Origin: Sitta carolinensis
Taxonomy: Eukaryota; Chordata; Aves; Passeriformes; Sittidae
Assembly: GCA_032173965.1 (NCBI GenBank)
Contig: CM063290.1
Span: 2,781,001-2,845,000, forward strand
Reading direction: 5' to 3'
DNA length: 64,000 bases
Shown: in pieces, positions 26,273-38,553 of the stretch
Numbering within the stretch: the stretch's first letter is position 1
Layout: every line of letters begins with the position of its first letter
The notes under the pieces: generated by a model
What the model was told of the DNA's origin: nothing
Seen by the model: only the letters and a program-made list of their open reading frames with translations
Database searches by the model: none
Translations under genes and position numbers: made by a program

Positions 26273-26700
26273 CATGGGATCACTGAATTAGGCTGGAAAA
26301 AAATCTTTAAGTCCAGCTGCTGACCCAACACTGCCAAGGCCACCACTGTCCCATGTCCCCAGGTGCCACATCCACGTGGATTTTAAATCCCTCAAGGGAC
26401 AGGGACTGCACCACAGTCCTGGGCAGACTTTACCAGGGCAGGACCTCCCTTTCCATGAGAAATCTTTCATAATATCCAACCTTGGTGCCATTTGAGGCCA
26501 TTTCCCCTTGTCCCTGGCTGTCCCCTGCTGTCAGGAGTTGTGCAGAGCCACAAGGGCCCCCCTGATCCCCCTTTTCCTCCAGGCTGAGCCCCTTCCCCAG
26601 CTCCCTCAGCCCCTCCTGGGGCTCCAGCCCCTTCCCCAGCTCCATTTCTTGCTCCAGCCCCTCAGATCCCCCTCTCTTCAGGGCTCAGCCTCGCTGATGG
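26273..26700 (-). mobile_element. CR1 LINE 3' fragment
   Basis: The plus strand begins tgggatcactgaattaggctgg, then reads ...gccaccactgtcccatgtccccaggtgcc... and ends with a Pro/Leu-rich ctccaggctgagcccc block. This is the antisense of CR1 3' sequence, so the element is on minus. Its 5' side has a local duplication of 'ccccttccccagctcc' (two copies about 45 bp apart). Confidence 0.75.
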
Positions 26701-27535
26701 TTTTGGTCCCACAGCCTTTGACGACTGAATTCGAGCTCTCCCTGCTCCACAAAGCTCTGCCAGAGTTCCAGGCAATCAATCCTCTGCATCCCAGCTCTAG
26801 GTTTTAGCTTTGTTCTCACTCAAAGGCTCCTACAATATTTGGACATTTCCTTAATAAGATGTTCTGCTCTCCTGTTTGAAAACAATGGTTTGACTCATCT
26901 GTTGGAGGGAGCAAAACCCACTGCAGAATCTGGACAGAATTTGCTGCACACGTGGAAAGGAAGGAGACGCCTTCTTGTAATTTGCAGTGTTTGTAATAAA
27001 ATCAAACCAATCTCAACAATTTGTATCCCAGACTTATTTTCAAATGATGTCTGAATCAAATACTCCTGGTTTCAGTTTTGAGATTCAATGACAGCTTGTC
27101 AGCTTGCAAGCTGGAGAGAGAGAGGTGCCTGCCAAGGTGAGGTTCTGGTTACTGATATTTTCCATGATCCACTGTTTCCTATTAGTTTGCTAAAAAAAGT
27201 GTTTCCATGGCTGTTTCTGAGTGTAACAATGGATGCAAACTCTGATTGTAAAGATGATGAGTCACTTTTAAGAACTCAGAACTGAAGGTGGAAAAACTGG
27301 AGTAAATTTTCTTCAAAATTACATTTTTTTTTTTCCCCACATTTTTTTTTCAAGACTGTAATTACTGAAATTCCTTTGTATGGCTCAGAAATTACTTATG
27401 TTAAAGAGAGTGAATGAGAGAGCAAATATGTCCTTTTGGGTCAAAATGAGAGCTTTGATTTTCCCTAACATGGGTAAGAAAGCCTTTCCATATACACTTT
27501 TGTATTTTTTGGGAACCTCTCTCCTGCTTTGTTCA

Positions 27536-27538
<3 letters not shown>

Positions 27539-27572
<34 letters not shown>
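27539..27572. repeat. Poly-T tract (34 T)
   Basis: An uninterrupted T run in BCHE intron 2. Confidence 0.9.
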
Positions 27573-27576
<4 letters not shown>

Positions 27577-30500
27577 CAGAAATGTTTTCTTCTGGATTCT
27601 TGACCTGATCAGGAAAAAAAATCACTTGCTAAGATGAAAAATTAATTTTTCTGGAAGGGTGTGAGATCTCAGGAGGAGGAGCCTCAGGGAAAGGCTCCTC
27701 TTGGTCCCCCTGAGCTCTGGAGTGTTTGAAGACCCTGAGAGGATCAAAGTGACTCCAACCCAAAAACTTTCCCCTATCCCTGAGAACACGAGCGAATCTC
27801 TGGCAGAAATACAGCCCACAGTAAATTTCTTCCCTTGAAACGGCTCAGAGGGACATAAAACTTCCAACTTCCTGAAGTACAAGGAAATTAAAAGTGGTTG
27901 GAGTTTTTTATTTTTATTTTTTCCCACTATACTCAGTCCTCCCCATACCCAGAGTATATAGGTCCCCAGTTCAAGTGCTGCCTGGACTCTATATGAGGCT
28001 CTTGGTTTTGTTCTCACTGCTCTGAAACTACTCTCTATAAACAGGCTGTGATAAGTTGGTAACAAAAGCAGTGAAATTTATTATGTGTCTACCAGTGGAA
28101 CATCAGGGAAAGGCAATAATAACCAGACAAAGTGCTTCACAGCTTTAGTGGGACAATCAAAGCCTCACAAATTCCCCTAAAACATAGGAGGGAATATTTC
28201 AAAGGCTTCACTTTATAGAAAAAGCTGCAAAGATTTGTTTCAGCAGTTGTAAAACTGGCAGGGAGACAAGTTTTGCCCGTTTCCTTTTATCCGAAACATT
28301 TTTCACAAAGCCTTAAAAAATATTATCTTTGTGTGCTCCCCTTATATTCTTGCCTGAGTTTTCAGCTCATCTGATCTGTCTGGCTCTCGTCACTTTGCAT
28401 CTCTCATCACTAAAGAACACAGTTACCAAATCTCATGGATAAAGGAATGCAAAAGGCACCCACGGATTTGGGATCCCATCTGGTTTTTAAGGATAAATAA
28501 AATTTCCCCTTCCCAGAGCTGGCAGAGCATCCTGGGGCTTGGGATTTGCAGGACCTGTTAGTGTCACCTGCCTGCTTTCAAAAGCTTTCTGAAGAATAAC
28601 AAAAGTGTGGCAGAAAAAGGAACTTTTGAAATGTATAAAAAGATAAATTCCTAATTTTTTTTCATGAGTGTGGTTTAAAATCAAGTGCGCTGGGAAGAAT
28701 TTAGGAGAAGGCCAATAAAAATTAACACTGTTGTTAAAATAAATGTTATTTCCACACAAACATAATCGTACCAGACCTGACCCATGATTCGCTTTCATTG
28801 ACACCACACTCTGGTTTCCTGCTGAATCCAACCTGCCCATCTCTCTTTGTCTATCTGGTATTTTTTTAAATGATTTTGAGGCTACAAATTGCTATTCAAC
28901 TGCCAATACTCTTAAATGCAAGAATAAGCTGAGGAGACCCCAGGTCAAGGTGAAGGGAAGAATTTAACTTCCAAGTGTAAATCAAGAACTTCGATTTTGG
29001 AATCTCTTCTTTCTTATAACCCAAATACTTTATTAGGCTTGATTTATTCAGGTATGATAAATCTCCTTCTTCCTTTGTTGGTAGAACAAGGATTTTTTCA
29101 GGGTATGATGAAAATGTTGCTCTTTCAAGGCTCAGATGTATGGAAAAATAAAAGTATTTTATGGAATGTCTCCATAGGATTGGAATGGCTGGGATATTTG
29201 GTCAGACTTACTTGATACCCAAATTCAGTCACAAAAAAGACTTTTTGAGCAGGATCTTCACAGACCCAAAGATGACACTATTTCCTGGCATCCAGAAGAA
29301 AAACTGGAGTCTGACAGCAGCAGCAACCCCAAGGTTCACAGGAGAAATGTGTGTTCCTGCCTCCTGCTGAACCCTCTGCATCTCCAGTCCCTGCCTGTAT
29401 TCAAAACTAGAAACGCCTGTGATTTCCCAGATAAAAACAGTCAGTAATCACTGACGTGTATTTTCAGCCAGGATGAGAAATAGGAAGTGCCCAGAGCTTT
29501 GGGGAATTGCATCCACTGCTGCTGGGGGTGGTGGTGGGCTGGGAAACCCCCGGGCTGGCTGCCAGTGCCCCTTTAGTCACTGAGAAAAGCAGAAATCAAG
29601 GATTTCACACTCTGGGGATGCTTCGAAGGAGTCACTTTCTGTCCCTAACATCCTTTCTTTTGTCCTTACATGACATTAAGGATTTCTCACAAGTTTTTTT
29701 TTTTTTTTTTTGCTTTTATCCTCTCCCAATCTCTCTGTGGGGGAAGAGGGCAGCAGTGCTGTGGGGTTTAGCTGCTGGCTGGGGTTAAACCATGACAGAA
29801 ACAAAAGTGCTTTGAAGCGCATATTTTTAATTTTTCTATCAGTATTTTTATTCCTCACATGATAATAAAACCCAGAGATCACTAAGGCCAAAGTCTGGGC
29901 TTGAAGGCTTCTCAGGAGAAGCAGCTCTGGCACCTCTGAGTCCCTCCCAGCCAGAAAACAACAGGAAAAAACAAGATTTCTTCCAGTTTTGTTGACTCTG
30001 CTCCATCTCCTTTCCTCTGCAGGCTGCTCTCCCCTCCCTTGTGCTTTTGTACTTCAGCACATTAGAATATTAGGTCAAACACCCTCACTAAGAAATGTGC
30101 TCTACGATATTTCTCATTTTTGCTTGATTTCCTCTTCATCTGCTGGAGACATCAATGGTAATTTTCCCCTCAGAGGTTTGCCCTTTGATCATGCCAGAGT
30201 TTCCTATAAACATTTTGTCAAAACAGGGCTTCCCCAGCTCCTTAGAAATATTTGCTGGGCTCAGATGTGCTGGGAAATAAAAGGATGGCTTATTAATCTT
30301 GGAATTATTAGGAATTTGCACACTCTGAATGATGGGATACAGAGCTTTAGGTGCCTCTGCTCTGGATAATGAGTAAAGGGTCACACAGAGGGTTAATCCT
30401 GATCTGATCTTTACTAACACAGAAATTGTTGGGTTGCTTTGTTTTTTCCCAATAGTGATGGTTTGGATCCTGTGCTGGGAGCTCAGGGAGGGTTCATGTT

Positions 30501-31377
30501 TATTTGCTGTTTGCTGTGGAAACCACTGGAAATTCAATCTGTGGGGTAATCTAATTAGAGTGTGAAGGATGATCAGAGGAGGTGACAGGACTGCCTTCCA
30601 CTAACTTAAACCTGAATGTACCTTGTGTTGTCTAATTTTAGGAGCTGCAGTGACAGGAACAGCGTTTTGCAGAGCAGCTCATTGAGATTTATATATATGT
30701 ATAAATCTACATAAAAGTTACATACATAAAAATTAAATATATACATAGTCCAGGGGAAACCAATAGTTCAAAGAAATGTAAATATCGCTGTGCAAAATCA
30801 AATATCAACCTGAATTTCTCTTTTTTTTCCACAGAGAAATTGTTCTGTGTAGTGGCAGGATGTGCTGGCTCTGGAGGAAGATGCTGGCTTCCTTCAGGGC
30901 AGGATGGGGAGCTGCAGGGTGGAACAAGGAACTTTCCCTCACCGAGGGCCTGATGACCCCAGCCCCAAAGGAACGGTGTCACAGCACATCTTCATGGGCA
31001 GGGAGTGTTCCCAAGCCTTTCCCAACGCCAGAATTCATCTTGGGAATCCACCAGATGCATTTTGGGCATCGGTAAATCGACCTCACAGCTCAACTGCAGA
31101 CGTGGGCTCAGGCTCTGAGCAGAGAGGGAGGCAGCAAGAGCCGTGGATTCAGTTTTAGATTAAATTTTACAACAATTAAACCCATATGAAAGCACTATGT
31201 GGTGATGAGTACAGCTATTGGTACAGTTATTTTCTGAGTTTTAATATGCACGTTTCTTCCGGTAAGGGAAATATTTATTACAAGCCCCAGCATGTAAAGG
31301 GGGTGGCAGTTATTAAGATAATTAATCCTCCTACAAATCAAGGCAATCAATCAATCAGTCACACCCATTGATAAGTA

Positions 31378-31466
31378 AATCTGATAAAAAAGGGATGCAC
31401 ATAAAAAAAAATAAAATGCAATGATAAAAATCTGATAAAAAAGGGATGCACATAAAAAAAAAAATA
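31378..31466. repeat. Local direct duplication, 51-bp offset
   Basis: The block ctgataaaaaagggatgcac followed by an A-rich stretch occurs at 31381 and again at 31432. The copies are nearly identical, so the duplication is recent. Confidence 0.9.
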
Positions 31467-32144
31467 AGCAGAGAGTTCACCATAGAGGATGAGGAGAAGG
31501 GAAAACACAGGACTGGCAGCCACCAAATTTGGGCTGTCCTGGAGCTGGAGAGAGCCCAGGCAGGGGGGGAACGTGGATTTGGGATGGATGGTGGAGCCTT
31601 TAGGAAATGGCAGCCCCAAAATGACACCACAAAGAACAAAGAGTGCCTGCCTCGGGTGGATAAAGTGGGAATGTCGGGCTGAACTGGGAGGGAGAGGTGA
31701 GTTACACCTGAAATTACAACAATGGGGATGACAGTGCTTAATTCTGGCAGGGAATGTTCCAACAAGGTGTGGGTGAATCACAGCTTTAAAGGTGGAGGGT
31801 TATCATTTGAGAAAAAGCACATTAGTGCAAGTCTCAAGGGTACAACCTGTTTGTTTAACAAAGAATTTTTTTAAAAAATAAGGATTTTTTAATAGATCCT
31901 TAATAATCAACCTCTATATGGAACAAAAATCACACAATGAATCTCACAAATTGTCAAACAAAATGAAAACCTGGAAAATGTAGAGTTAGAATCGGCAAAT
32001 TCAGTCTAGAAACATTTTTTATAGTGCAACATTTTAAGTGGAATTAAGATTTAAAACAACCTAACAATGTTTGTTCTGGATTTTTAATCAGTGGAAACAT
32101 TTTTAATCAGTTTCAGAAACATTTCAGTCCTACCTGTGTTTTGT

Positions 32145-32215
32145 GTTATGCACAAGGTTGGGTGGACTAAATGAGCACAGTGGTCCCCTCTGGTTTCTAA
32201 TCTGTTCAAAAAATT
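32145..32215 (+). mobile_element. Diverged CR1 3' end
   Basis: The segment 'aaggttgggtggactaaatgagcacagtggtcccctctgg...ctaatctgttc' resembles the sense CR1 3' end. Only about 70 bp can be seen. Confidence 0.5.
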
Positions 32216-33219
32216 AATTAGATCCTGTTCCAATGTTGATCTCAGCCTTTACAAATCCATATATCCTTGACAAATCAAACAAAAGGTCCACCTTAGAAAC
32301 AGAATTAATGCAGGGTTTTAACATGAAACTTAAAGCAACGTTTTTAGAGTGGGAATTGTCTGCTTGGTTGTGTGTTCTCCAAGGCACAGATTTTTGAATA
32401 TTTAATTTTCTCAGGAGAGAGCACAAACCAAACTTCTGGAAAAAGATACCTCCCTTCCCACCAGGCTTAGGACTAATCCTACATGGGTGTTGTGGTGGGG
32501 GCTGTCTTTGTTGCTGCTCTGAAATGTTTTCATTTCAAAGTGAGCATCTCATTGAGACCCCCCCAGCCCTGCTGAGAGGAGCAAAGGCTGCCTCACTTCT
32601 CCTGGCTCCAGCTGGAGAGGGGTTGGATTGAATCCATTTCATCCATTCCAAACACCCAAATGGAATATTCCTGTGTGCTCCTTGTGCAGGCTGGGCCACA
32701 TTTCATCCCAGATGAGTGGACTGGAGCTGGATTTGTCCACTCACAGCGCACAGGGAGGAGAGGCTCTCTGCAATCCCAGCCCCTTCATCGTGTGAACAGA
32801 GCACACCTCCCTGTTACACACCTGAATGTTCTGAGCAAATTGCATCCTCAAGGAAATCAGGCTTTTTTCCTCCTACTGCTGGAAGTCTTTTCTAGTGGTT
32901 GAAATATTTTGTTTCTAATGCTTGAAACCATTCCCTGCCTTTGGAACAACCGCTGTCCTGGCAAAGAAATGTTTTGTATTTGTTTTTTTGGGTAGATAAA
33001 CATCGTTCCCTTAAGCTTGTCCAATACAGGGAGCAGCACACCAACAATTTATATTATTAAAACAGTGCTTTTGTCAGAACTTAAGTGGGAATTCTGGATA
33101 ACTGAACAATTAACCTGTTTCCAGCACTCCAGTCAGGCTCCAAACCATCACTGAAACACTCAAACTTTTTCCCCTGGCAAAACCACCCCCAACCAACCAA
33201 ACCTCTAGAGCAAACTCAC

Positions 33220-34741
33220 CCAGTTTTGGCAAAAGTTGCCCAGTATCTCATCATGGAGCGGCTCAGCAGCTCCTCAGCCTTGCTGTAGTTCACTCTCCTC
33301 TCCAGGGGCAGCCCGAACACAAACTCGATCTCGTAGCCGTGCAGGACCCCCATCCACTCAGGCCAGGGCAGCTTGGAGGAGCGGTGCTCAAAGAAATAGA
33401 AGAACACGTGGTGGCCCAGCTGGGCAAAGCTGCTGCTGAACTCCAGCGCAGGGCAGATGATGTTGTAGTCCCCGACGACGTCGTCGATGGCGTCCCGGTA
33501 GTGCTCCGGCCTGTCTGTGTTCTCCCAGTCCGTGTAGTGGAAGGTGATGGATTCCAGGGCCAGCTTGCTCACTCCTGGGAAGGCCAGGGTTAAAGCTGCC
33601 TCAAACTGGGTTTTGTTGATGAAGCCATCGCTGTCCTTGTCGAAGCCAGGCACGCCGTACGCCAGGAATGAGAGCCCTTCGTCTTTGTTCACACCCACCA
33701 AGATCTGGGTCTGTTTGAAATGGCCATTCTCCATCAACACCTCTGGCATGTCCACCAGAAAATCACCATCCACGCTCGGACAGAAATAGATTTGTAAAAA
33801 AGAACCACGTGGAACGGTAAAAATTTCATTTTCCAGTATTTCCTTCGGGTCTTTGCCTTGGAGGCAGAGAATGAGCTCTGACTCGTTGCTGGTGGGACAC
33901 TGGAGCTGTTTGGCCAAAGCCAGGGCTCTGCTCCTGGCCTCAGAAGATGTAATTGCAGCCCAGGGGGCATTTGCAGACCCACTCTGCAGGATGGCCCTGG
34001 TGAACAGCGGGTGGCTTTCAGGAGAAAGGAGGTGATAGGTGATAGAGGCCGAGCCAGCGCTCTCTCCAAACAGAGTCACGCTTTTGGGGTTGCCTCCAAA
34101 GGCTGCTATGTTCTCCTGGACCCACTGAAGTGCCAACCTTTGATCAAACAAACCTGCATTTCCAGGGGCTTTCGGGTTTCCTGGCAAGGACAGAAACCCC
34201 AGTGCACCAGTCCTGTAGTTCATGGAAACCACAACCACCCTCTCCACCCTGGCCAGAAACTTCCCATCGTAGACAGGCAGGGCAGTGGACCCAGACTCGA
34301 AGCCACCACCATAAATCCACACCATGACCGTGGCATTCTTGGGCCTGGGAGAAGGAACCCACACATTCAGGTACAAGCAGTCCTCACTTAGGTTGGTTTT
34401 TGGGTTCCACATCTCTGTCCCAGCAAAGCCCGGGTAGGTCGTGTCTATGGGCTGGTAGCAGGAGTTGGCGTGTCTGGTGGCATCCCAAAGCTCTGCCCAC
34501 TTCTCCCGAGGCTCTGGCTTTTGGAAGCGCAGCCTGCCAGTGGGGGGCTGCCCGTAGGGGATCCCCAGGAAGGCTGTCACTGTCCCCCCCAGCACCTGCA
34601 GGCTGGTCCCTCTGACTTTGCCCTGCCTGGTTGCAATGATGTTCTCTTCAGGCACCACCTTCCTGGAGAACATGGACAGGAGAAGGAGCCCCATCAGAAA
34701 TCTGCTGGAGAGGCTTAAGCCATTTGTCCAAATCATGATGC
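33220..34741 (-). CDS. BCHE: Butyrylcholinesterase, exon 2 (main catalytic exon, contains start codon)
   Basis: Encodes residues 1-505 plus two bases of codon 506 of a secreted cholinesterase that hydrolyses choline esters. The acceptor (gttccag before 34741) leaves five untranslated bases, then ATG at 34736-34734 with A at -3; the donor is GG|gtgagt at 33220/33219. An upstream in-frame TTG lies in the intron and is not the start. Exon length is 1522 nt; the human exon is about 1.5 kb. The signal peptide (about residues 1-28) has a Leu-rich core. The triad is Ser226 (FGESAGS), Glu353 (NKDEG) and His466 (VLHGYE), with a GGGF oxyanion loop. Asp98, Trp110 and Tyr360 match the peripheral and choline sites (mature 70, 82, 332). 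The acyl pocket has Leu314 and Ile316, so it is BChE-like rather than the Phe pair of AChE. Cys pairs 93-120 and 280-291 are kept. Oddities: Cys319 replaces a human Gly, the human free Cys66 is Tyr94, and residues 366-377 resemble an EF-hand loop. Confidence 0.98.
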
Positions 34742-36061
34742 CTGGAACAAAGTTCAAAAAATAAATTCAGAATTAATGTTGTGATATATCAGTAGCAAAA
34801 CAGTCTGTTAAATAAGGGTGCAGGTCATCCCAGGGGCACTGAAAATAGGCAGGTGTTGCTACACAAAGCACAGAAGTTTTGAACTGTAAATTCTTGATGG
34901 CTATTTGTGTTGCAAAGATTGCATTCAGTATTTAGTATTTGGTCAGTACTTCAGAAAAATTTTCTTGCTAAAACTGTAGAACTGAGAAAGACAAACCAGG
35001 AGAGATGAAATCATCCAAGCAGGCTCTGACCACTGCAGATGAGTTACCTACCAACCAAAACCTTAAAGAATAATTTCTTTTAAGATCTTGGTTTTCTAGA
35101 GCATCCTGACCAAGTTTACAACCAGCAGTTGTAAATGAAGCAGTCATACTTCTATTATTTAGAACTAATATTAAAATGCTAAAACATCAGGGATTTTTGA
35201 ATATAAGAAGAAAGTGCCTAAAAATTTGGGTACAGTCTCCTCTTTCCTTCCTGAAACTTTTCCAAGTGATAATCAGCATTACCTTAAAGCTAAGTTTATA
35301 AATGTTGATTATGTATCACATTTAAGCACCCTAATAATCTTATTTACCCCAACCTTTTCAAATAAAACCTCAGCGCCATCCCCTTGAAACTGAAAATTCA
35401 CAAAAAGCCCATTTGCATAAATCCATTTCTATGGTTTACATATCTGAAAATGTACAACAAAGCTCCCTTCTATTTTTTTTTTCCCTTTTTCCCTGTCACA
35501 CATTGCCTGCTCTGTCCTGTGCCTTTAAACAGGCCATTCTTTGTTAATGAGGAGCAGCAGAGTCCTTAAAAGGAGTGAGGATAATTTCTCTGGAAAATAC
35601 AGCTGTGGCCTAATTTGAGCTCCTCCTGCTCGTTTGCCTGTTCTTGGAAAGAAAATGCAGCAGAGGGGAGGAAGGGAAGATTTTGTGCAAAGGGGTTCTC
35701 AACTTTGAGACAGCATCAAAGGAGCAGGGAGGAATCTTCAGGGACAGTATTTTTAGAATTCATCTAAACAGACAGAAAATAGATAAATTTTAGAGAATGT
35801 AAACATTTATGCTCTGGTTGTTTTGTTAAAATAAAACAGATGAGGTGGAGAATGGGGGCAAGACACTTCAGAGCTGGTCTTACACTCCACCAAGTCTTCA
35901 GCTTAACTGGCAGAAACCTGCAATTGTCCCCTTTTTTGTTAAATATTAAAGATGTATTTTGTCAGCTCCTCAAAACCCAGGAGTTTGGGACAGCACAACC
36001 CACCCTGGCACGGGCAGGAGGCTCAGCCACACATTCACTGGCTTTTGGCTCCCCTCTCTCT

Positions 36062-36262
36062 GTGCCAGGCATGGAATCATGGAATATTCTGAGTTGGAAA
36101 GGCCCCACAAGGATCATCCAGTGCAGCTCCTGGCCCTGCACAGACACCCCAACAATCCCACCCTGGGAGTGGTGCCCAAACCCTCCTGGAGCTCCCAGGG
36201 GCTCTGCCCATTCCCTGGGAGCCTGGGCAGTGCCAGCACCTCTGGGGGTGATGCCTTGGAAG
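36062..36262 (-). mobile_element. CR1 LINE 3' fragment
   Basis: On plus, 'ggcatggaatcatggaatattc' followed by gagttggaaaggcccc and ggatcatccagtgcagctcctgg is the antisense CR1 tail. The (ATTCCATG)-like terminal repeat lies at the left, so the element runs on minus. Confidence 0.8.
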
Positions 36263-36289
36263 GCTGAGCTGGAGCAGAGAGCAGGCAGA

Positions 36290-36720
36290 GCAGAAGGATA
36301 AAGCAGGGATCTGTTAAAAGGGATCGATTAAAAGGGATTGATTGAAAGGGATTTATTAAAGGCCTCTCTGGGCACACCTGGGCAGTGCCCACACCCAGGG
36401 GGAACCCAAAATGGTCCCAAAATGGACCCAAGGCACGAGGGCTCACACTTTGATAAGTTCTGGTCCTTTGCACACTGGAGTTCATTCTGCAATTACAGCT
36501 CCAGGTTATGAAGCTCCATCCTGGTTTTTAATTCTCACTTCACTGTGGGTTTTGTTCTTGGGGTGGAAGTTGTCCTTGGTCCCAAGCTGGAGAAGGAATT
36601 GTTTTGTCTCCCTGCTCTGTGAAGAGAGCTCAGCAGCACTGAATGTGAAACCTAAAACTACCCACTAAACCAGCCCAGAATCTGAAAAATATAAAAGCTA
36701 AACCTTAACGTTTCAGGGGA
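36290..36720 (-). mobile_element. LTR-like dispersed repeat, copy A
   Basis: About 300 bp (36399-36708) recur in direct orientation at 55850-56150 with roughly 90% identity by eye. Read on minus, copy A continues into cctttaataaatccc (an AATAAA signal) and four 14-bp tandem units of the type GGGATYNRTTRAAA (36306-36360, plus reading). A poly(A) signal near one end of a dispersed unit fits an LTR of an avian endogenous retrovirus. No TG/CA ends were fixed. Confidence 0.4.
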
Positions 36721-38261
36721 AGAACCTTTTCTGATACCCACCCCAAATCTCCACAGAGACCAAAACAAGAGCCCCTCTTTACCCCAGTTTGGTAATCCAC
36801 TCCAGCCTAAATCCCACTGTCTTTGAGAGAACTGATAACTCACCCAGTTTGCTGAATATTTCCAGCCTGCTAAACCAACACAGATTTGGGATTTTTTTTT
36901 TTTTTTAACACAGCAGGTTTCATTTTAAAACTTTGTCACGAAGATTTAAGAGAGGCCATGGAATGGGAGGTGAGAAGAATGATTTGGTTTGCTCTGTAAA
37001 TCTGTGCTTAAAAATTCATTGGTGTTGAGCGTCCATGGCTTCTCTCAGACCCTCTGCAAAGCAAACCCAAAATCCTGAGAAGCCACCAGATCTTGGAGAA
37101 GGATAATGATGGAGAAGAGCTGGAGGAAGGATCCAGTTGGGTTTTGGAGCACCCAGTAACGCTATGAGATGGGAGAAGTTATTTCTCTAAGTCTGGAGTT
37201 CACTGTTACTTCACTGAATTTGATCATGACCAAACCACAAGAAGATGGAAATAATAAGATATTCAAAATTTTGTCATTATGAAGAGAAAATTACTCTAAG
37301 GAAAGCAAGAGACCTTAAAGTTTCTCAAGATTAATCCATCCAGATAGTAATTAAAATTAATTCTCCTCCTGCACTTTCCTGTTAATTAAACAGAGAGAGG
37401 GGAGGGAAACAATGTAGCATTGCAAAATATAGAGGCAATAGTTTTAGACCATAATATTAGTGAGAAAAAAAATAACAAAAAATTCAATTCTGTACCTTTT
37501 AAATCATCTCCAGCATTTCAAAGAAAACCTCGAAAAACACAGAAGTTTTGTGCTACTGAATGAGAGGACTCATCTACTCTCAGGTCACTCTGCTAATATT
37601 AACAAAAGTAGCAAGTGATAGAGGATTATTAATACACCGTGAACGCCTGGCAAATATTACATTTAATAAGGATTTTAATGCTGCTTTAAACCAAACTCAG
37701 CAACGTAAAACACACCGAGCAAAACAAACATTACTTGATTATTACAACGAAAATAAAAGGGTCAGAAGATTGCTTTAGCTCACCAGCAGAGTTATATCAC
37801 GCAGTGTATGTGCACATTTCAAAAAGCTGCTGCTGTAGTAGCTTCCCCCCAGCAAAAGTTAAACAGACTGCACTTTTACATTCTTATTCAGCGAGGGAAC
37901 GCTATTTATTTCAACGCCTGCTTCCTCCCCCTCGCAAATCTTTACCCAGCCAAAAAAAAAAAAAAAAAAAAATCCAAAAAAAAAAAATCTATACACCGGA
38001 CTACATAATCGCTACTTAAATAGGCAAGATGGTTGAATTAGCAAGTGATTTCTAGCTCAGCTTAATTTACTTAGCCCAGGATCGCTTGAATAATGCCAAG
38101 GTCTGCTATGCACGCTGCTCACTTGTTCCATTTGCAGAGCAGAGGCAGCTTCTCCTCTGAGAGCAACAAATGGGCAGAGCAGAGCATTTCCAGAGACCCC
38201 AATCCCTGCAAACCGCAAATCACCCTGGCAGGCAGGGGCGTGCAGGGAGAGAATCACTTAC

Positions 38262-38517
38262 CCCGCTCCTATCACAAGAAACTACAAAGTTTGCAGGAGT
38301 CGGGATGCTGGGATCCCTCGGGGGAGATGCGGCTGCTGCTTTCTGCCTGCGAATTGGCCAGTGCTGACATTCTAATCCACTCTTTCTGACATGGAGCTCG
38401 CGAGAGTTGGCAGCGGAGCCTCTGCCTCCCATCCCACATCTGCTCCCAGAGCTGTGGGAATGCTCCAGGGACAGCCCCGGCACGGGCAAAACCAGGCGCG
38501 GGGCTGGGGGAACCCAG
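38262..38517 (-). other. BCHE: Candidate non-coding BCHE exon 1 (5'UTR)
   Basis: Mammalian BCHE has an untranslated first exon a few kb upstream of exon 2. On the minus strand here, GGAGCGG|gtaagtga (donor first base about 38261) is a near-consensus 5' splice site, 3.5 kb from the exon 2 acceptor. The preceding 250 bp are locally rich in G+C and CpG compared with their surroundings. The right edge is only a guess from a TATA-like motif at 38551-38545. The segment contains upstream ATGs: a 6-codon uORF (38392-38372), and an ATG at 38370 opening a 32-codon uORF that stops at 38272, just before the donor. Transcript data would settle this; I have none. Confidence 0.45.
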
Positions 38518-38542
38518 GGATTTGTCCTGTGCACGAGGCATC

Positions 38543-38553
38543 TCTTTTATAAC
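38543..38553 (-). promoter_or_regulatory. TATA-like motif upstream of candidate BCHE exon 1
   Basis: Minus-strand TTATAAAAGAG lies about 285 bp upstream of the proposed exon 1 donor and at the edge of the small CpG-containing patch. Transcription would start near 38515-38520. A CCAAT motif (ggccaattcgc, about 38350) is also present, but it would fall inside the exon if this TATA is used, so the two cues suggest different start sites. Confidence 0.3.

Larger units (their letters stand above)
17663..33219 (-). other. BCHE: BCHE intron 2
   Basis: About 15.6 kb, starting gtgagt at 33219 and ending catttag at 17663. Contents are AT-rich unique sequence, CR1 fragments (20037-20137, 26273-26700, 32145-32215), simple repeats and poly-T runs. 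A 272-codon frame (21355-22173, plus) starts at GTG, has no recognised domain and crosses an A run, so it is not called a gene. A short protein-like minus frame at 19750-20006 is noted separately. Confidence 0.9.
34742..38261 (-). other. BCHE: Candidate BCHE intron 1
   Basis: About 3.5 kb between the exon 2 acceptor and the proposed exon 1 donor. It holds a CR1 fragment, an LTR-like repeat and two A runs (37952-37972 and 37976-37987). Its right boundary depends on the exon 1 call. Confidence 0.5.

Noticed and set aside
34737..34757. Longer N-terminus for BCHE starting at 34757
   Set aside because: The codon is TTG and lies upstream of the exon 2 acceptor (ccag at 34745-34742), so it is intronic.
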